From Bacteroidota bacterium (lineage in GTDB: Bacteria > Bacteroidota > Bacteroidia > Palsa-948), in NCBI GenBank assembly GCA_003164895.1, contig PLUL01000010.1, forward strand, positions 59,978 through 123,977: a stretch of 64,000 nucleotides of DNA, in the 5' to 3' direction. A model generated the notes under the pieces. It was not told the DNA's origin. It saw nothing but the letters and a program-made list of their open reading frames with translations, and did no database searches. Positions within the stretch are counted from its first letter, which is position 1. Every line of letters begins with the position of its first letter. Below, piece by piece: positions 26,401 through 36,166 of the stretch. The position numbers were made by a program, and so were the translations under genes.

Positions 26401-27483
26401 ATGAACTTGCTGAGATTTTTATTATTTCCTGTTGCGCTCCTCTATGGCGTTTTGGTTTTTTTTCGAAACCTGCTGTACGATCTTGGAATTCTTCCTGTAA
26501 AAGAATTTGAAGTTGGAATAATTGTAATCGGAAATCTTTCTGTGGGTGGAACCGGAAAATCTCCTATGACAGAATATCTCATCCGTTTGTTGAAAGATAA
26601 ATTTCCTATCGCCACTTTAAGTCGCGGATACAAGCGTCGTACTACCGGATTTCTGTTGGCAGATAAAAATTCCACCTCGCATCAAGTTGGTGACGAACCG
26701 CTTCAGTTCAAGAAAAAATTCCCGGAACTTATTGTTGCAGTAGATGAAAATAGAAAAGATGGAATTAAAAAACTTCTTTCGCAATTTCCTGAACTGAAAG
26801 TGGCTTTGCTTGACGATGCCTTTCAGCACCGAAGAGTAAAACCAGGACTTTCCATTTTACTCGCTGATTACAACAAAATGTTTTACGATGATTTTCTCCT
26901 GCCGGTCGGTTCGCTGAGAGAATGGGCATCAGGAAAAAAAAGAGCGGACATCATTATCGCAACAAAATGTCCAGCTAATTTATCTCCAGTGGAAAAAAGA
27001 ATTGTTCAGAAAAAAATTTCTCCCGATCCGCATCAGCAGGTTTTGTTTTCGCATATTCAATATGGAAATCTCGTTCCTGTTTTTCCGCAACTCTCATCTT
27101 CTTCAAACGAAGAAATGAAAACAAGTTCTGTTATTCTTCTCACTGGCATTTCCAATCCTCAACCGCTGCAAGATTATCTAAAAGATAAAGTCGGCAACAT
27201 AATTCCGATGCATTATCCCGATCATCACGAATACACTTTTGTAGAAGCAACCAAAGTCGCTGAAACATTTAACGGCATTGCTTCTCAAAATAAAATCATC
27301 ATCACTACGGAAAAAGATGCTATGCGCCTGGACAAACCCGGGCTTGTGGAAATTCTTCACACACTTCCGATGTATTATATCCCGATAGAAATTACTTTTG
27401 ACGAAAAAGAAAAATCAGAATTCAACCAACTCATAAACGATTATGTATTTAGAACAAATCAAAAACACCGCGGAGTACATTAA
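26401..27483 (+). CDS. lpxK: Tetraacyldisaccharide 4'-kinase
   Basis: 360 residues from the ATG at 26401 (a TTG five codons upstream was rejected). An N-terminal membrane-associated helix is followed by VIGNLSVGGTGKSP with the Walker A at residues 49-54, LSRGYKRRT, GDEPLQF and LLDDAFQHRRV, all LpxK signatures. It phosphorylates the lipid A precursor at the 4' position at the inner membrane. The 3' end overlaps the start of the nucleoside phosphorylase gene by 41 bases in another frame. Confidence 0.95.
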   Translation: MNLLRFLLFPVALLYGVLVFFRNLLYDLGILPVKEFEVGIIVIGNLSVGGTGKSPMTEYLIRLLKDKFPIATLSRGYKRRTTGFLLADKNSTSHQVGDEPLQFKKKFPELIVAVDENRKDGIKKLLSQFPELKVALLDDAFQHRRVKPGLSILLADYNKMFYDDFLLPVGSLREWASGKKRADIIIATKCPANLSPVEKRIVQKKISPDPHQQVLFSHIQYGNLVPVFPQLSSSSNEEMKTSSVILLTGISNPQPLQDYLKDKVGNIIPMHYPDHHEYTFVEATKVAETFNGIASQNKIIITTEKDAMRLDKPGLVEILHTLPMYYIPIEITFDEKEKSEFNQLINDYVFRTNQKHRGVH

Positions 27484-28255
27484 AAAACAATTTGCTTTCT
27501 CGCCTGAAATCGGAATTATTCTCGGAACCGGACTGGGAGGATTGGTGAAAGAGATTGAAATCCTTCACACAATTCCCTACGAAAAAATTCCAAACATGCC
27601 GGTTTCTACGGTGGAAGGACATTCGGGAAAGTTAATTTTCGGAAACCTTGGCGGAAAAAAAGTATTGGCAATGCAAGGTAGATTTCATTATTACGAAGGA
27701 TACGAAATGCGTCAAGTTGTTTTTCCGGTGCGTATGATGAAATACTTGGGCATAAAAAAACTTTTTGTGTCAAATGCAAGTGGTGGAGTTAATCCTGGTT
27801 TTGAAATTGGCGATTTGATGATTATCACCGACCACATCAACTTAATGCCAAATCCTCTAATCGGAAAAAATGAAAATGAACTGGGCGCGCGATTTCCTGA
27901 CATGAGCGAAGCTTACGACAAAAATTTAATTGCAAAAGCAAAAGAGATTGCGAAAAAAAATAATATTAAAGTTCAGCAGGGAGTTTATGTGGGCTTGACC
28001 GGACCCACGCTCGAAACTCCTGCCGAATATAAATACATGCGCATCATTGGTGGCGACACCGTAGGCATGAGTACCGTGCCCGAAGTAATTGCCGCGCATC
28101 AAATGGGAATTCCCTGCTTTGCGATGAGTATTATCACCGATGTAGGCGTTGAAGGGAAAATTGTAAAAGTTACGCATGAAGATGTGCAACGCGTTGCTGA
28201 AAAAACCGAACCTAAGATGACTTTGATAATGAAGGAATTGGTGAAGGGATTGTAA
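27443..28255 (+). CDS. Purine nucleoside phosphorylase
   Basis: 270 residues of the trimeric PNP type. Motifs are GIILGTGLGGL, PVSTVEGHSGKL, MQGRFHYYEGY, VSNASGGVN and GVYVGLTGPTLETPAEYK, and GMSTVPEVIAA. It splits inosine and guanosine into base and ribose-1-phosphate. The start ATG lies 41 bases inside the lpxK gene; MYLEQIKNTAEYIK resembles the normal N-terminus of Bacteroidota homologues, so the overlap is probably real. Confidence 0.93.
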   Translation: MYLEQIKNTAEYIKKQFAFSPEIGIILGTGLGGLVKEIEILHTIPYEKIPNMPVSTVEGHSGKLIFGNLGGKKVLAMQGRFHYYEGYEMRQVVFPVRMMKYLGIKKLFVSNASGGVNPGFEIGDLMIITDHINLMPNPLIGKNENELGARFPDMSEAYDKNLIAKAKEIAKKNNIKVQQGVYVGLTGPTLETPAEYKYMRIIGGDTVGMSTVPEVIAAHQMGIPCFAMSIITDVGVEGKIVKVTHEDVQRVAEKTEPKMTLIMKELVKGL

Positions 28256-28323
28256 AGATTCTTTTTTGCCAACTCGCCAATTTCTTCTATGTTCGCCAAA
28301 ATATTTTACCTAAAAATTTACTA

Positions 28324-31200
28324 ATGAAAAAACTTCTGATTCTTTTAGTTGCCGCCTTTCCTTTCGGACAAGGATTTTCCCAGCAAACCGCTGCGCCAAA
28401 ACTTATCGAGAAGGTTACTAAAAAACCGGGCGAACTAATTATTCCCTATGAAAAATGGCAGTTACCAAATGGACTTACTATTATTATTCACGAAGATCAT
28501 TCCGATCCTATCCTATATACTGATGTAACTTACCACGTTGGCTCAAACCGCGAACAGGTGGGTCGTTCCGGCTTCGCACATTTTTTTGAACACATGATGT
28601 TTCAGGGTTCAGAACATCTTGCAAAAGGTCAGCATTTTAAAATTCTTACCGATGCAGGAGGAACGCTGAACGGTTCAACTACTTTCGACCGCACTAATTA
28701 TTGGGAAATTGTTCCGTCCAATTATTTGGAAAGAACTTTTTGGCTGGAATCCGACAGAATGGGATTTTTACTTGATTCGGTTACCCAAACAAAATTTGAA
28801 AATCAGCGCGCAACCGTAAAAAATGAACGCGGACAAAGTTATGACAACAAACCCTATGGCTTGGCTTTTGAAAAAACTTTTGAATCACTTTTTCCTTACG
28901 GACATCCTTATTCCTGGTCAACCATCGGCTACATTGAAGATTTGAATCGCGTGGATGTAACCGACTTGAAAAGATTTTTCATGCGCTGGTACGGACCGAA
29001 CAACGCAACGCTCACCGTGGCGGGCGATGTGAATCCTGCGGAAGTGGTGAAACTTGCGGAAAAATATTTTGGCTCTATTCCAAAATGCCCGGATGTTAAA
29101 CCTCTTGAGAAAAAAGCTGCCGTGCTCGACAAAGACCGATATATTTCTTACGAGGATAATGTTCGTTTCCCGCTTCTGATGGCAACTTTCCCCGGAGTTC
29201 CGGCATATGATAAAGACGAAGCGCCTCTTGAAGCGCTCGCATCCATTCTTTCGGAAGATAAAAATTCCATTTTCTATCAGAATTTTATCAAGAAACAAGT
29301 TGCATACGAAGCAAGTGTAAATAATTCTTCCGATGAAGTTGCCGGAGAATTTTTCTTCTACATCAAAGCGATGCCCGACCAAAAATATAAACCACAAAAT
29401 CCAAAAGATGTTCATTATCTGCCGCTTTCTCAAACCGATTCGCTCATTCACGCTTCGTTGGCTGAATTTGAAAAACGCGGAGTAACGGAAGATGATTTGA
29501 AAAAATTTAAAGCAAATTACGAATCAAAAATTGTGAATTCTCTTAGTAGCGTGAGAGGAAAAGGCGCGCAGTTGGCGGCTTACCAAACTTTTACCGGAAA
29601 TGCAAATCAGATAAAAACTGATATGGAGCGTTACATGAAAATCACGAAAGAAGACGTGATGCGCGTTTACAATCAGTACATTAAAAATAAACCAGCGGTT
29701 TACCTCAGCATTGTTCCGAAAGGGAAAAAAGAAATTGCAGACAAGCCCGATAATTTTCAACCGCCAAAAAGAAATCCTGAAGATGGAAAAGAAAGTGCAG
29801 AGTACAAAAATTTGTCTTACAACAAAACGAAAGACACTTTTGACAGGAGTACAAAACCAAGCTCAGGCCCAAATCCTGTTGTTAAAGTTCCTGATTTCTG
29901 GACTGAAAATTTTCCAAACGGATTGAAAGTGATAGGAATGAAAAACGATGAGATTCCTTCGGTAAATGTTTCTCTTCACCTTGAAACCGGACATCGATCC
30001 GATGAATTAGGAAAATCCGGTCTTGCTTATCTCACTGCTAAACTGATGAATGAATCAACTAAAATACACACAGCAGAACAAATAAGCGAAATGATGAGCA
30101 TGCTTGGCAGCGAAGTTTCCATCACTTCGGATGATGAAGAAATTACAATGAATATTTCTTCTCTCACAAAAAATCTTGAAGCTACTTTGAAAATTGCTGA
30201 TGAAATATTCTTTCAGCCAAAATTTGACAAAGAAGATTTTGACCGACTGAAAGAAGAGCAATTGCAAACCATCAACGATCAGTCAACAAAACCGGTGGTG
30301 ATTGCAAATAATGTTTACCGGAAATTGCTCTATGGAAAAACGCATATTCTTTCCACTCCGGTTGTCGGAACAAAAGAATCTGTTTCTTCTATTACACTTG
30401 ACGATGTAAAAAACTTCTACACAAAAAACATGTCACCTTCCATTGCAAAAGCAATTATAGCAGGAGATGTAACGAAAGAATCTGTTCTGAAGCAACTTGA
30501 TTTTCTGAAATCATGGCAAACAAAGGAAGTGAAGAAAATTGAACAGCCGCAAATTCCTGCAATTGAAAAAACAAAAATTTATTTTGTAAATAAAGATAAT
30601 GCCCCTCAATCGGAACTTCGAATTGGATATATTGCTATACCATATGATGCTACAGGAGAATATTATAAAACAACTTTAATGAATTTTGTCTTAGGAGGTA
30701 CTTTCAATAGTCATATCAATATGAATATACGAGAAACAAAAGGATGGTCATATGGCGCGCGTTCCGGTTTTTCAGGAACAAAATATGCCGGACCATTCAT
30801 TGCAGGTGGAGGAATGAAAGGTGATGCTACCGACAGTTCGATTGTTGAATTCATGAAAGAAATTAAAAATTATGCTAATACAGGAATCACTACTGATGAG
30901 CTCGAATTTGTTAAGAATTCGTTCGGTCAGCAGGATGCACTCAAATATGAAACTAACCGGCAGAAAGCAAGTTTCATCAAGCGCATACTTGATTACAATC
31001 TCACAAAAGATTTTGTTGACAAAGAACAGGAAATTCTAAAAACCATATCGAAGGCAGAAATAGATGTGCTTGCCAAAAAACATTTGCCGTATAATAATAT
31101 GGTAATTGTTGTGGTTGGAAACAAAGCAAAATATTTTGACCGCGTGAAAACGCTTGGGTACGAAGTGGTGGAATTAGATTCGGATGGAAATCAGTTGTAA
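28324..31200 (+). CDS. M16 family zinc peptidase, two-domain
   Basis: 958 residues with a signal peptide (GQGFSQ). The zinc motif HFFEH is at residues 86-90, with the third ligand in VKNERGQS about 75 residues on. The second half repeats the M16 fold (FPNGLKVIGMKNDEIPSV) without the zinc motif, as usual in pitrilysin-like proteins. It should degrade peptides in the periplasm. It stands alone, 68 bases after the phosphorylase gene, and ends in front of a heptamer-built hairpin. Confidence 0.93.
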   Translation: MKKLLILLVAAFPFGQGFSQQTAAPKLIEKVTKKPGELIIPYEKWQLPNGLTIIIHEDHSDPILYTDVTYHVGSNREQVGRSGFAHFFEHMMFQGSEHLAKGQHFKILTDAGGTLNGSTTFDRTNYWEIVPSNYLERTFWLESDRMGFLLDSVTQTKFENQRATVKNERGQSYDNKPYGLAFEKTFESLFPYGHPYSWSTIGYIEDLNRVDVTDLKRFFMRWYGPNNATLTVAGDVNPAEVVKLAEKYFGSIPKCPDVKPLEKKAAVLDKDRYISYEDNVRFPLLMATFPGVPAYDKDEAPLEALASILSEDKNSIFYQNFIKKQVAYEASVNNSSDEVAGEFFFYIKAMPDQKYKPQNPKDVHYLPLSQTDSLIHASLAEFEKRGVTEDDLKKFKANYESKIVNSLSSVRGKGAQLAAYQTFTGNANQIKTDMERYMKITKEDVMRVYNQYIKNKPAVYLSIVPKGKKEIADKPDNFQPPKRNPEDGKESAEYKNLSYNKTKDTFDRSTKPSSGPNPVVKVPDFWTENFPNGLKVIGMKNDEIPSVNVSLHLETGHRSDELGKSGLAYLTAKLMNESTKIHTAEQISEMMSMLGSEVSITSDDEEITMNISSLTKNLEATLKIADEIFFQPKFDKEDFDRLKEEQLQTINDQSTKPVVIANNVYRKLLYGKTHILSTPVVGTKESVSSITLDDVKNFYTKNMSPSIAKAIIAGDVTKESVLKQLDFLKSWQTKEVKKIEQPQIPAIEKTKIYFVNKDNAPQSELRIGYIAIPYDATGEYYKTTLMNFVLGGTFNSHINMNIRETKGWSYGARSGFSGTKYAGPFIAGGGMKGDATDSSIVEFMKEIKNYANTGITTDELEFVKNSFGQQDALKYETNRQKASFIKRILDYNLTKDFVDKEQEILKTISKAEIDVLAKKHLPYNNMVIVVVGNKAKYFDRVKTLGYEVVELDSDGNQL

Positions 31201-31202
31201 AT

Positions 31203-31258
31203 ACGAATGACGAATTACGAGTGACGAATATTTGTCATTCGTAACTCGTAAATTTTTT
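31203..31258. terminator. Hairpin terminator built from heptamers, shared by convergent genes
   Basis: Four 7-bp units (ACGAATG, ACGAATT, ACGAGTG, ACGAATA) are followed by three units in reverse complement (GTCATTC, GTAACTC, GTAAATT). Together they fold into a stem of roughly 18 pairs with about three mismatches, then a T run at 31253-31258. It lies between the stop codons of the M16 peptidase and tadA. Confidence 0.6.
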
Positions 31259-31712
31259 ATCTCTTCTTTTTAAAAAATTCTTTCATTAATTTAGAACATT
31301 CATCTTCAAGGATTCCTGAAACAATTTTTGTTTTCGGATGAATTATTTTTTCACTTAGAATACTATACCCGCGTTTTGCATCTTTCGCTCCATAAACAAT
31401 TTTCCCAAGCTGCGTCCAAAAACTTGCACCGGCACACATGGGACAAGGTTCAATCGTAACATACAGAATACATTCCTTCAAGTATTTTCCCCCGAGAAAC
31501 GAAGCAGCAGAAGTAAATGCTTGCATTTCCGCATGTGCAGTTGAATCGGTCAGTCGTTCGGAAAGATTATGAGCACGAGCAATTATTTTCCCATCGCAAA
31601 TAATAACTGCGCCCACAGGAACTTCATCAGCATCAAATGCTTTTTGGGCTTCCTTCAGCGCTTCCCGCATAAAATGTTCATCTTGTTCCAACTGCGAAAT
31701 ATTAATCGGCAC
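31257..31712 (-). CDS. tadA: tRNA-specific adenosine deaminase
   Basis: 151 residues from a GTG at 31712; an ATG at residue 15 (31670) is the alternative, but the preceding DEHF residues align with the family's usual N-terminus. The zinc-binding deaminase motifs are HAE at residues 60-62 and PCPMC at 89-93. It converts adenosine 34 to inosine in tRNA-Arg(ACG). A TAAATTCG box touches the GTG start, which leaves the true start slightly uncertain. It is divergent from the GNAT gene. Confidence 0.9.
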   Translation of the reverse strand: MPINISQLEQDEHFMREALKEAQKAFDADEVPVGAVIICDGKIIARAHNLSERLTDSTAHAEMQAFTSAASFLGGKYLKECILYVTIEPCPMCAGASFWTQLGKIVYGAKDAKRGYSILSEKIIHPKTKIVSGILEDECSKLMKEFFKKKR

Positions 31713-31728
31713 GAATTTACGAATGAAT

Positions 31729-31755
31729 CGTCATTGCGAACGAAGTGAAGCAATC
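31729..31755 (+). repeat. Dispersed repeat, copy 1 (CGTCATTGC...AAGCAATC)
   Basis: A 27-base word starting CGTCATTGCGAACGAAG and ending AAGCAATC. It matches the reverse complement of 55576-55602 at 23 of 27 positions. Words of this type recur in many genomes in my memory. It lies in the tadA/GNAT divergent region. Confidence 0.7.
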
Positions 31756-31773
31756 TCACAAAAAACAATTCAT

Positions 31774-31781
31774 TACTTTTG
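31774..31781 (+). promoter_or_regulatory. -7 box TACTTTTG, 5 bases before ATG
   Basis: Perfect TAnnTTTG ending five bases before the ATG at 31787. It decides that start over an in-frame GTG at 31745, which is upstream of the box. Confidence 0.5.
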
Positions 31782-31786
31782 AAACC

Positions 31787-32242
31787 ATGAACGAAATTAT
31801 CTGGCAGTGCAAACCTTTTAAAGAATTGACGAATGAAGAGTTGTATCAAATTTTTCGTCTGCGGATTTCCGTTTTCGTAGTGGAACAAAACTGTCCTTAT
31901 CAGGATGCAGATGGAAAAGACCTGAAATCACTTCACGTAACGGGAAAACAAAATGGCGAACTGATTGCTTATACTCGCATTGTACTTCCCGGAGTTTCTT
32001 ACAAAGAAATTTCTATTGGAAGAGTTGTTACTTCTACAGAAGCGCGAAGAACAGGTGCCGGAAAAATTCTGATGAAGAAAACAATGGAGTTTATTAAAAA
32101 GGAATTTGGAAATGTGCCTATAAGAATTGGAGCGCAATTATATCTCCAGAAGTTTTACGAAAGTTTTAGTTTTGTTCGCCAAGGAGATGAATATTTGGAA
32201 GATGGGATTCCTCACATCATTATGCTTTTCGTTCCGCGTTAA
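31787..32242 (+). CDS. GNAT acetyltransferase, ElaA-like
   Basis: 151 residues from the ATG at 31787. The N-terminal RLRISVFVVEQNCPYQDADGKD and the acetyl-CoA loop region RVVTSTEARRTGAGKILM fit the ElaA branch of GNAT enzymes. The substrate is unknown. It ends 30 bases before aspS. Confidence 0.88.
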   Translation: MNEIIWQCKPFKELTNEELYQIFRLRISVFVVEQNCPYQDADGKDLKSLHVTGKQNGELIAYTRIVLPGVSYKEISIGRVVTSTEARRTGAGKILMKKTMEFIKKEFGNVPIRIGAQLYLQKFYESFSFVRQGDEYLEDGIPHIIMLFVPR

Positions 32243-32246
32243 TATG

Positions 32247-32254
32247 TAAATTCG
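32247..32254 (+). promoter_or_regulatory. -7-like box TAAATTCG before aspS
   Basis: TAnnTTYG match 18 bases before the aspS ATG. It differs from the consensus by one base and lacks an obvious -33 partner. Confidence 0.35.
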
Positions 32255-32272
32255 CTTCTCAATTTCATACTT

Positions 32273-34030
32273 ATGTTACGTACAAATACTTGCGGTGAAC
32301 TCACCATAAAAAATGTTGGACAAATTGTTTCGCTTTGCGGATGGCTTGCACGTGCGCGCGATTTTGGCGGAATGACCTTTATTGATCTGCGCGATCGTTA
32401 CGGCATCACTCAATTAGTTTTCAATTCTGAAACGAACAAAGAATTATATGAACAAGCAAAAAAATTAGGAAGAGAATTCGTGATTCGCGCTACGGGTGAT
32501 GTTTGCGAACGTAGTAACAAGAACTTAAAAATACCTTCCGGAGAAATCGAGATCATTGTAAATAAACTGGAAATTCTGAACGAATCCAAAACTCCACCAT
32601 TCACTATTGAAGATGAATCGGATGGTGGCGATGAGTTGAGAATGAAATACCGTTATCTCGACTTGCGAAGGACTTCGGTAAAAAATAATTTATTGCAGCG
32701 CCATAAAGTCGGTCAAGCGGTGCGGGAATATTTTGACGCAAACGGATTTGCAGATATTGAAACTCCTTTTCTCATCAAATCAACTCCTGAAGGCGCGCGC
32801 GATTTTGTGGTGCCTTCACGAATGAGCCAAGGAGAATTTTACGCACTTCCTCAGTCGCCACAAACTTTCAAACAGTTGCTCATGGTTTCTGGTTTTGATA
32901 GATATTATCAGATTGTAAGATGTTTTCGTGATGAAGATTTGCGAGCAGACCGCCAACCGGAATTCACTCAGATAGATTGCGAAATGAGTTTCGTTGAGCA
33001 GGAAGATGTGTTGCAAATGTTTGAAGGAATGGTAAAACACATTTTTAAGAAAGTCCGCAATCTTGATCTGCCGAAATTTCCGCGAATGACTTATGCTAAT
33101 GCGATGAAATATTATGGTGTAGACAAACCTGATACAAGATTTGAAATGAAAATTTCTGAACTAAATGATGTGGTGAAAGGAAAAAATTTCAAAGTATATG
33201 ACGATGCTGAACTCATAGGAGGAATATGTGCGAAAGGATGCGCTGAATACACACGTAAACAACTGGACAAACTTACAGAATGGGTAAAACGTCCACAGAT
33301 TGGTGCAGGAGGATTAGGTTACATCAAATACAATTCTGATGGAACATTAAAATCTTCTTTTGATAAATTCTTTGATGAACCTTCATTGAAAAAAATCGCT
33401 GAGAAGTTTTCTGCAAAGCAAGGAGACTTAATTTTAATTCTTGCCGGTGCTGAAACAAAAACAAGAAAAGCGCTTGGAGAACTTCGCCTTGAAATGGGAA
33501 ACAAATTGGGATTACGCGACAAGAGCAGATTTGAATGTTTGTGGGTAGTAGATTTTCCTTTATTGGAATGGAACGAAGAAGAGCAGCGATGGTTCGCCAT
33601 GCATCATCCGTTCACTTCGCCAAAGAAAGAAGATATTGACTGGATGTATAACGGTTACACAGAAAAAAATTCTTCACACGCACCAAAAGCAAATGCTTAT
33701 GACGTTGTCATCAATGGAGTGGAAGTGGGCGGAGGTTCTATCCGAATTCATAATAAAGAATTGCAACAACAAATGTTTAAAGTTCTTGGATTAACGAAAG
33801 AAGAAACAGAACAAAAATTCGGTTTCATACTCAATGCTTTTGAATTTGGCGCGCCTCCTCACGGAGGAATTGCATTTGGATTTGACCGCCTATGCTCCAT
33901 GGTAATTTCCAACGAAGATTATATTCGTGATTACATTGCCTTCCCGAAAAACAATTCAGGTCGCGATGTGATGCTGGATTCTCCTTCACCAATCGATGAG
34001 AAACAGAAAAAAGAATTAGGATTGAAATAA
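32273..34030 (+). CDS. aspS: Aspartate-tRNA ligase
   Basis: 585 residues, the usual bacterial length with the GAD insertion domain. An N-terminal OB-fold anticodon domain ([23 protein letters not shown]) is followed by class II motifs: [44 protein letters not shown] (motif 2) and GIAFGFDRL (motif 3). It charges tRNA-Asp. The gene stands between the GNAT gene and glmS. Confidence 0.97.
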   Translation: MLRTNTCGELTIKNVGQIVSLCGWLARARDFGGMTFIDLRDRYGITQLVFNSETNKELYEQAKKLGREFVIRATGDVCERSNKNLKIPSGEIEIIVNKLEILNESKTPPFTIEDESDGGDELRMKYRYLDLRRTSVKNNLLQRHKVGQAVREYFDANGFADIETPFLIKSTPEGARDFVVPSRMSQGEFYALPQSPQTFKQLLMVSGFDRYYQIVRCFRDEDLRADRQPEFTQIDCEMSFVEQEDVLQMFEGMVKHIFKKVRNLDLPKFPRMTYANAMKYYGVDKPDTRFEMKISELNDVVKGKNFKVYDDAELIGGICAKGCAEYTRKQLDKLTEWVKRPQIGAGGLGYIKYNSDGTLKSSFDKFFDEPSLKKIAEKFSAKQGDLILILAGAETKTRKALGELRLEMGNKLGLRDKSRFECLWVVDFPLLEWNEEEQRWFAMHHPFTSPKKEDIDWMYNGYTEKNSSHAPKANAYDVVINGVEVGGGSIRIHNKELQQQMFKVLGLTKEETEQKFGFILNAFEFGAPPHGGIAFGFDRLCSMVISNEDYIRDYIAFPKNNSGRDVMLDSPSPIDEKQKKELGLK

Positions 34031-34097
34031 TTTTTATTCTTGACCGTTCCAGTTTACAAAATGATATCAATATTATTCCTTTCTTCATAAAAACTTT

Positions 34098-34105
34098 TAA
34101 CTTTG
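34098..34105 (+). promoter_or_regulatory. -7 box TAACTTTG before glmS
   Basis: Perfect TAnnTTTG ending seven bases before the glmS ATG at 34113, so the leader can be only a few bases. This leaves no room for a glmS ribozyme, which is in any case a Firmicutes feature. Confidence 0.5.
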
Positions 34106-34112
34106 AAATCTT

Positions 34113-35951
34113 ATGTGCGGAATAGTAGCATACATCGGAAGTAAGGAAGCGTATCCAATTCTTATCAAAGGACTTCACCGTCTTGAATACCGGGGATATG
34201 ACAGTGCGGGAGTTGCCATTCTCAATTCAAAGCTCAATGTTTATAAATGCAAGGGCAAAGTTTCTGACCTTGAAAAACATATTGGTAAAAAAGATCCGCA
34301 CGGAAATATTGGTATTGGTCATACACGCTGGGCAACGCATGGTGCACCTAATGATATCAACGCGCATCCGCACTTTTCGCAGACAAAAAAACTAGTCATC
34401 ATTCATAATGGGATCATTGAAAATTACGCTCCGCTGAAAAAAGAACTGCAGAAGCGCGGACATAAATTTCATAGTGATACTGATACCGAAGTTCTTATTC
34501 ATCTTATTGAGGATATTTATGTAAATGAAAGCGTTGAACTTGCGGAAGCTGTTCGCCAAGCGCTGACGGAAGTGATTGGTGCTTATGCGATCGTTGTTTT
34601 ATCAAAAGATAATCCGGATGAACTCATTGCGGCAAAAAAATCTAGCCCGCTGGTAATTGGAGTCGGCAAGGGAGAATATTTTGTTGCTTCGGATGCAACT
34701 CCCATCATTGAGTACACGAAAGATGTTGTTTATCTCGAAGATGAACAAATTGCAGTCATTCCACGAAAAGGAAAACTCCAGATAAAAACTATCCGCAACA
34801 AAGTAAAAACTCCTTATATACAAACTCTTGAGATGCAGTTGGAAGCTCTTGAAAAAGGCGGCTATCCTCATTTCATGCTGAAAGAAATTTACGAACAACC
34901 GCGTTCCATTCGTGATAGCATGCGTGGACGACTGGTACCAAAAGAGGGGAAAGTAAATCTCGGAGGAATAAAAGATTATGAACGAAAAATAATAAATGCA
35001 AAGCGAATTATTATTGTTGCCTGCGGAACTTCATGGCACGCAGGATTGGTTGCAGAATATTTATTTGAAGACCTCGCGCGAATTCCTGTTGAAGTAGAGT
35101 ATGCGTCAGAATTCCGTTATAGAAATCCTATTATCGGAGAAGACGATGTGGTGATTGCCATCTCCCAATCTGGCGAAACGGCAGACACGCTTGCCGCCAT
35201 TGAACTTGCAAAATCAAAAGGCGCTACAATAATTGGAATATGTAATGTAGTAGGTTCAACAATTCCGCGCACAACGCATGCTGGTTCATACACACATGCT
35301 GGACCGGAAATCGGAGTTGCTTCTACAAAAGCATTCACAGCACAAATTACCGTTCTTACTTTGATGGCTCTCCGCATCGCACGCAAAAAGGGTTCTATTT
35401 CCGAAACAAGATATTTCGAACTGATAAACGAACTGGATCAGATTCCTGCCAAGGTTGAAAAAGTGTTGAAGAAAAATGACGAAATAAAAAAACTTGCCAA
35501 AGTTTTTAAAGATGTAAAAAACTTTCTTTACCTCGGGCGCGGCTATGCTTTTCCTGTGGCGTTAGAAGGTGCGCTCAAACTGAAAGAAATTTCTTATATA
35601 CACGCGGAAGGTTATCCTGCCGCTGAGATGAAACACGGACCAATTGCATTGATAGACGAGAACATGCCGGTAGTTGTCATCGCTACCAAAGGCGCATCCT
35701 ACGAAAAAGTAGCGAGTAATATTCAGGAAGTGAAAGCCCGTAAAGGAAAAATTATTGCCATCGTAACTGAACATGATAAAGCAGTAAAGAATCATGCTGA
35801 TTACGTGATTGAAATCCCAGAGACAGATGAAATTCTTGTTCCGCTTATTTCCGTTGTGCCGCTGCAACTTCTCGCTTACCACATTGCCGTAATGCGCGGA
35901 TGTAATGTTGACCAGCCAAGAAATTTGGCGAAGAGTGTTACTGTGGAATAA
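34113..35951 (+). CDS. glmS: Glucosamine-6-phosphate synthase (isomerizing)
   Basis: 612 residues. The N-terminal glutaminase begins MCGIVAYIG with Cys 2 as nucleophile, then RLEYRGYDSAG, GHTRWATHG and HNGIIENY. Two SIS domains follow (ACGTSWHAGLVAEYL, SQSGETADTLAA, EIGVASTKAFTAQ) and it ends LAKSVTVE. It makes glucosamine-6-phosphate from fructose-6-phosphate and glutamine for peptidoglycan and lipid A. It is a single gene with its own promoter box. Confidence 0.97.
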   Translation: MCGIVAYIGSKEAYPILIKGLHRLEYRGYDSAGVAILNSKLNVYKCKGKVSDLEKHIGKKDPHGNIGIGHTRWATHGAPNDINAHPHFSQTKKLVIIHNGIIENYAPLKKELQKRGHKFHSDTDTEVLIHLIEDIYVNESVELAEAVRQALTEVIGAYAIVVLSKDNPDELIAAKKSSPLVIGVGKGEYFVASDATPIIEYTKDVVYLEDEQIAVIPRKGKLQIKTIRNKVKTPYIQTLEMQLEALEKGGYPHFMLKEIYEQPRSIRDSMRGRLVPKEGKVNLGGIKDYERKIINAKRIIIVACGTSWHAGLVAEYLFEDLARIPVEVEYASEFRYRNPIIGEDDVVIAISQSGETADTLAAIELAKSKGATIIGICNVVGSTIPRTTHAGSYTHAGPEIGVASTKAFTAQITVLTLMALRIARKKGSISETRYFELINELDQIPAKVEKVLKKNDEIKKLAKVFKDVKNFLYLGRGYAFPVALEGALKLKEISYIHAEGYPAAEMKHGPIALIDENMPVVVIATKGASYEKVASNIQEVKARKGKIIAIVTEHDKAVKNHADYVIEIPETDEILVPLISVVPLQLLAYHIAVMRGCNVDQPRNLAKSVTVE

Positions 35952-36166
35952 TCTCATAAGTTTAATTCTCTATTCCTGTAAAACTCCTGACTTCCCATAT
36001 AATTTTTGGTCGCTACTTATTTGTTTGGGTGAACACAGAGAACAGGGTTATTTTTGCCATGCTGTTCCGGTTGTAAAAAATAAATAATTGATGACTGATT
36101 TAATGGTGCATACATCTTTATAATATCTTTATCACTTATAATTTCTTTGCAGCACGAAATGATTAT

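Noticed and set aside
28918..29451. 177-residue open frame antisense to the M16 peptidase gene
   Set aside because: It lies wholly inside a well-supported gene and has no recognisable domain or promoter. The same applies to long antisense frames at 3506-4024, 13639-14043, 23239-23763 and 48094-48807.
35952..36166. Possible small gene or RNA between glmS and kup
   Set aside because: A 60-codon frame overlaps the glmS end, has no family features and no clear promoter. No strong hairpin or riboswitch-like pattern was seen.
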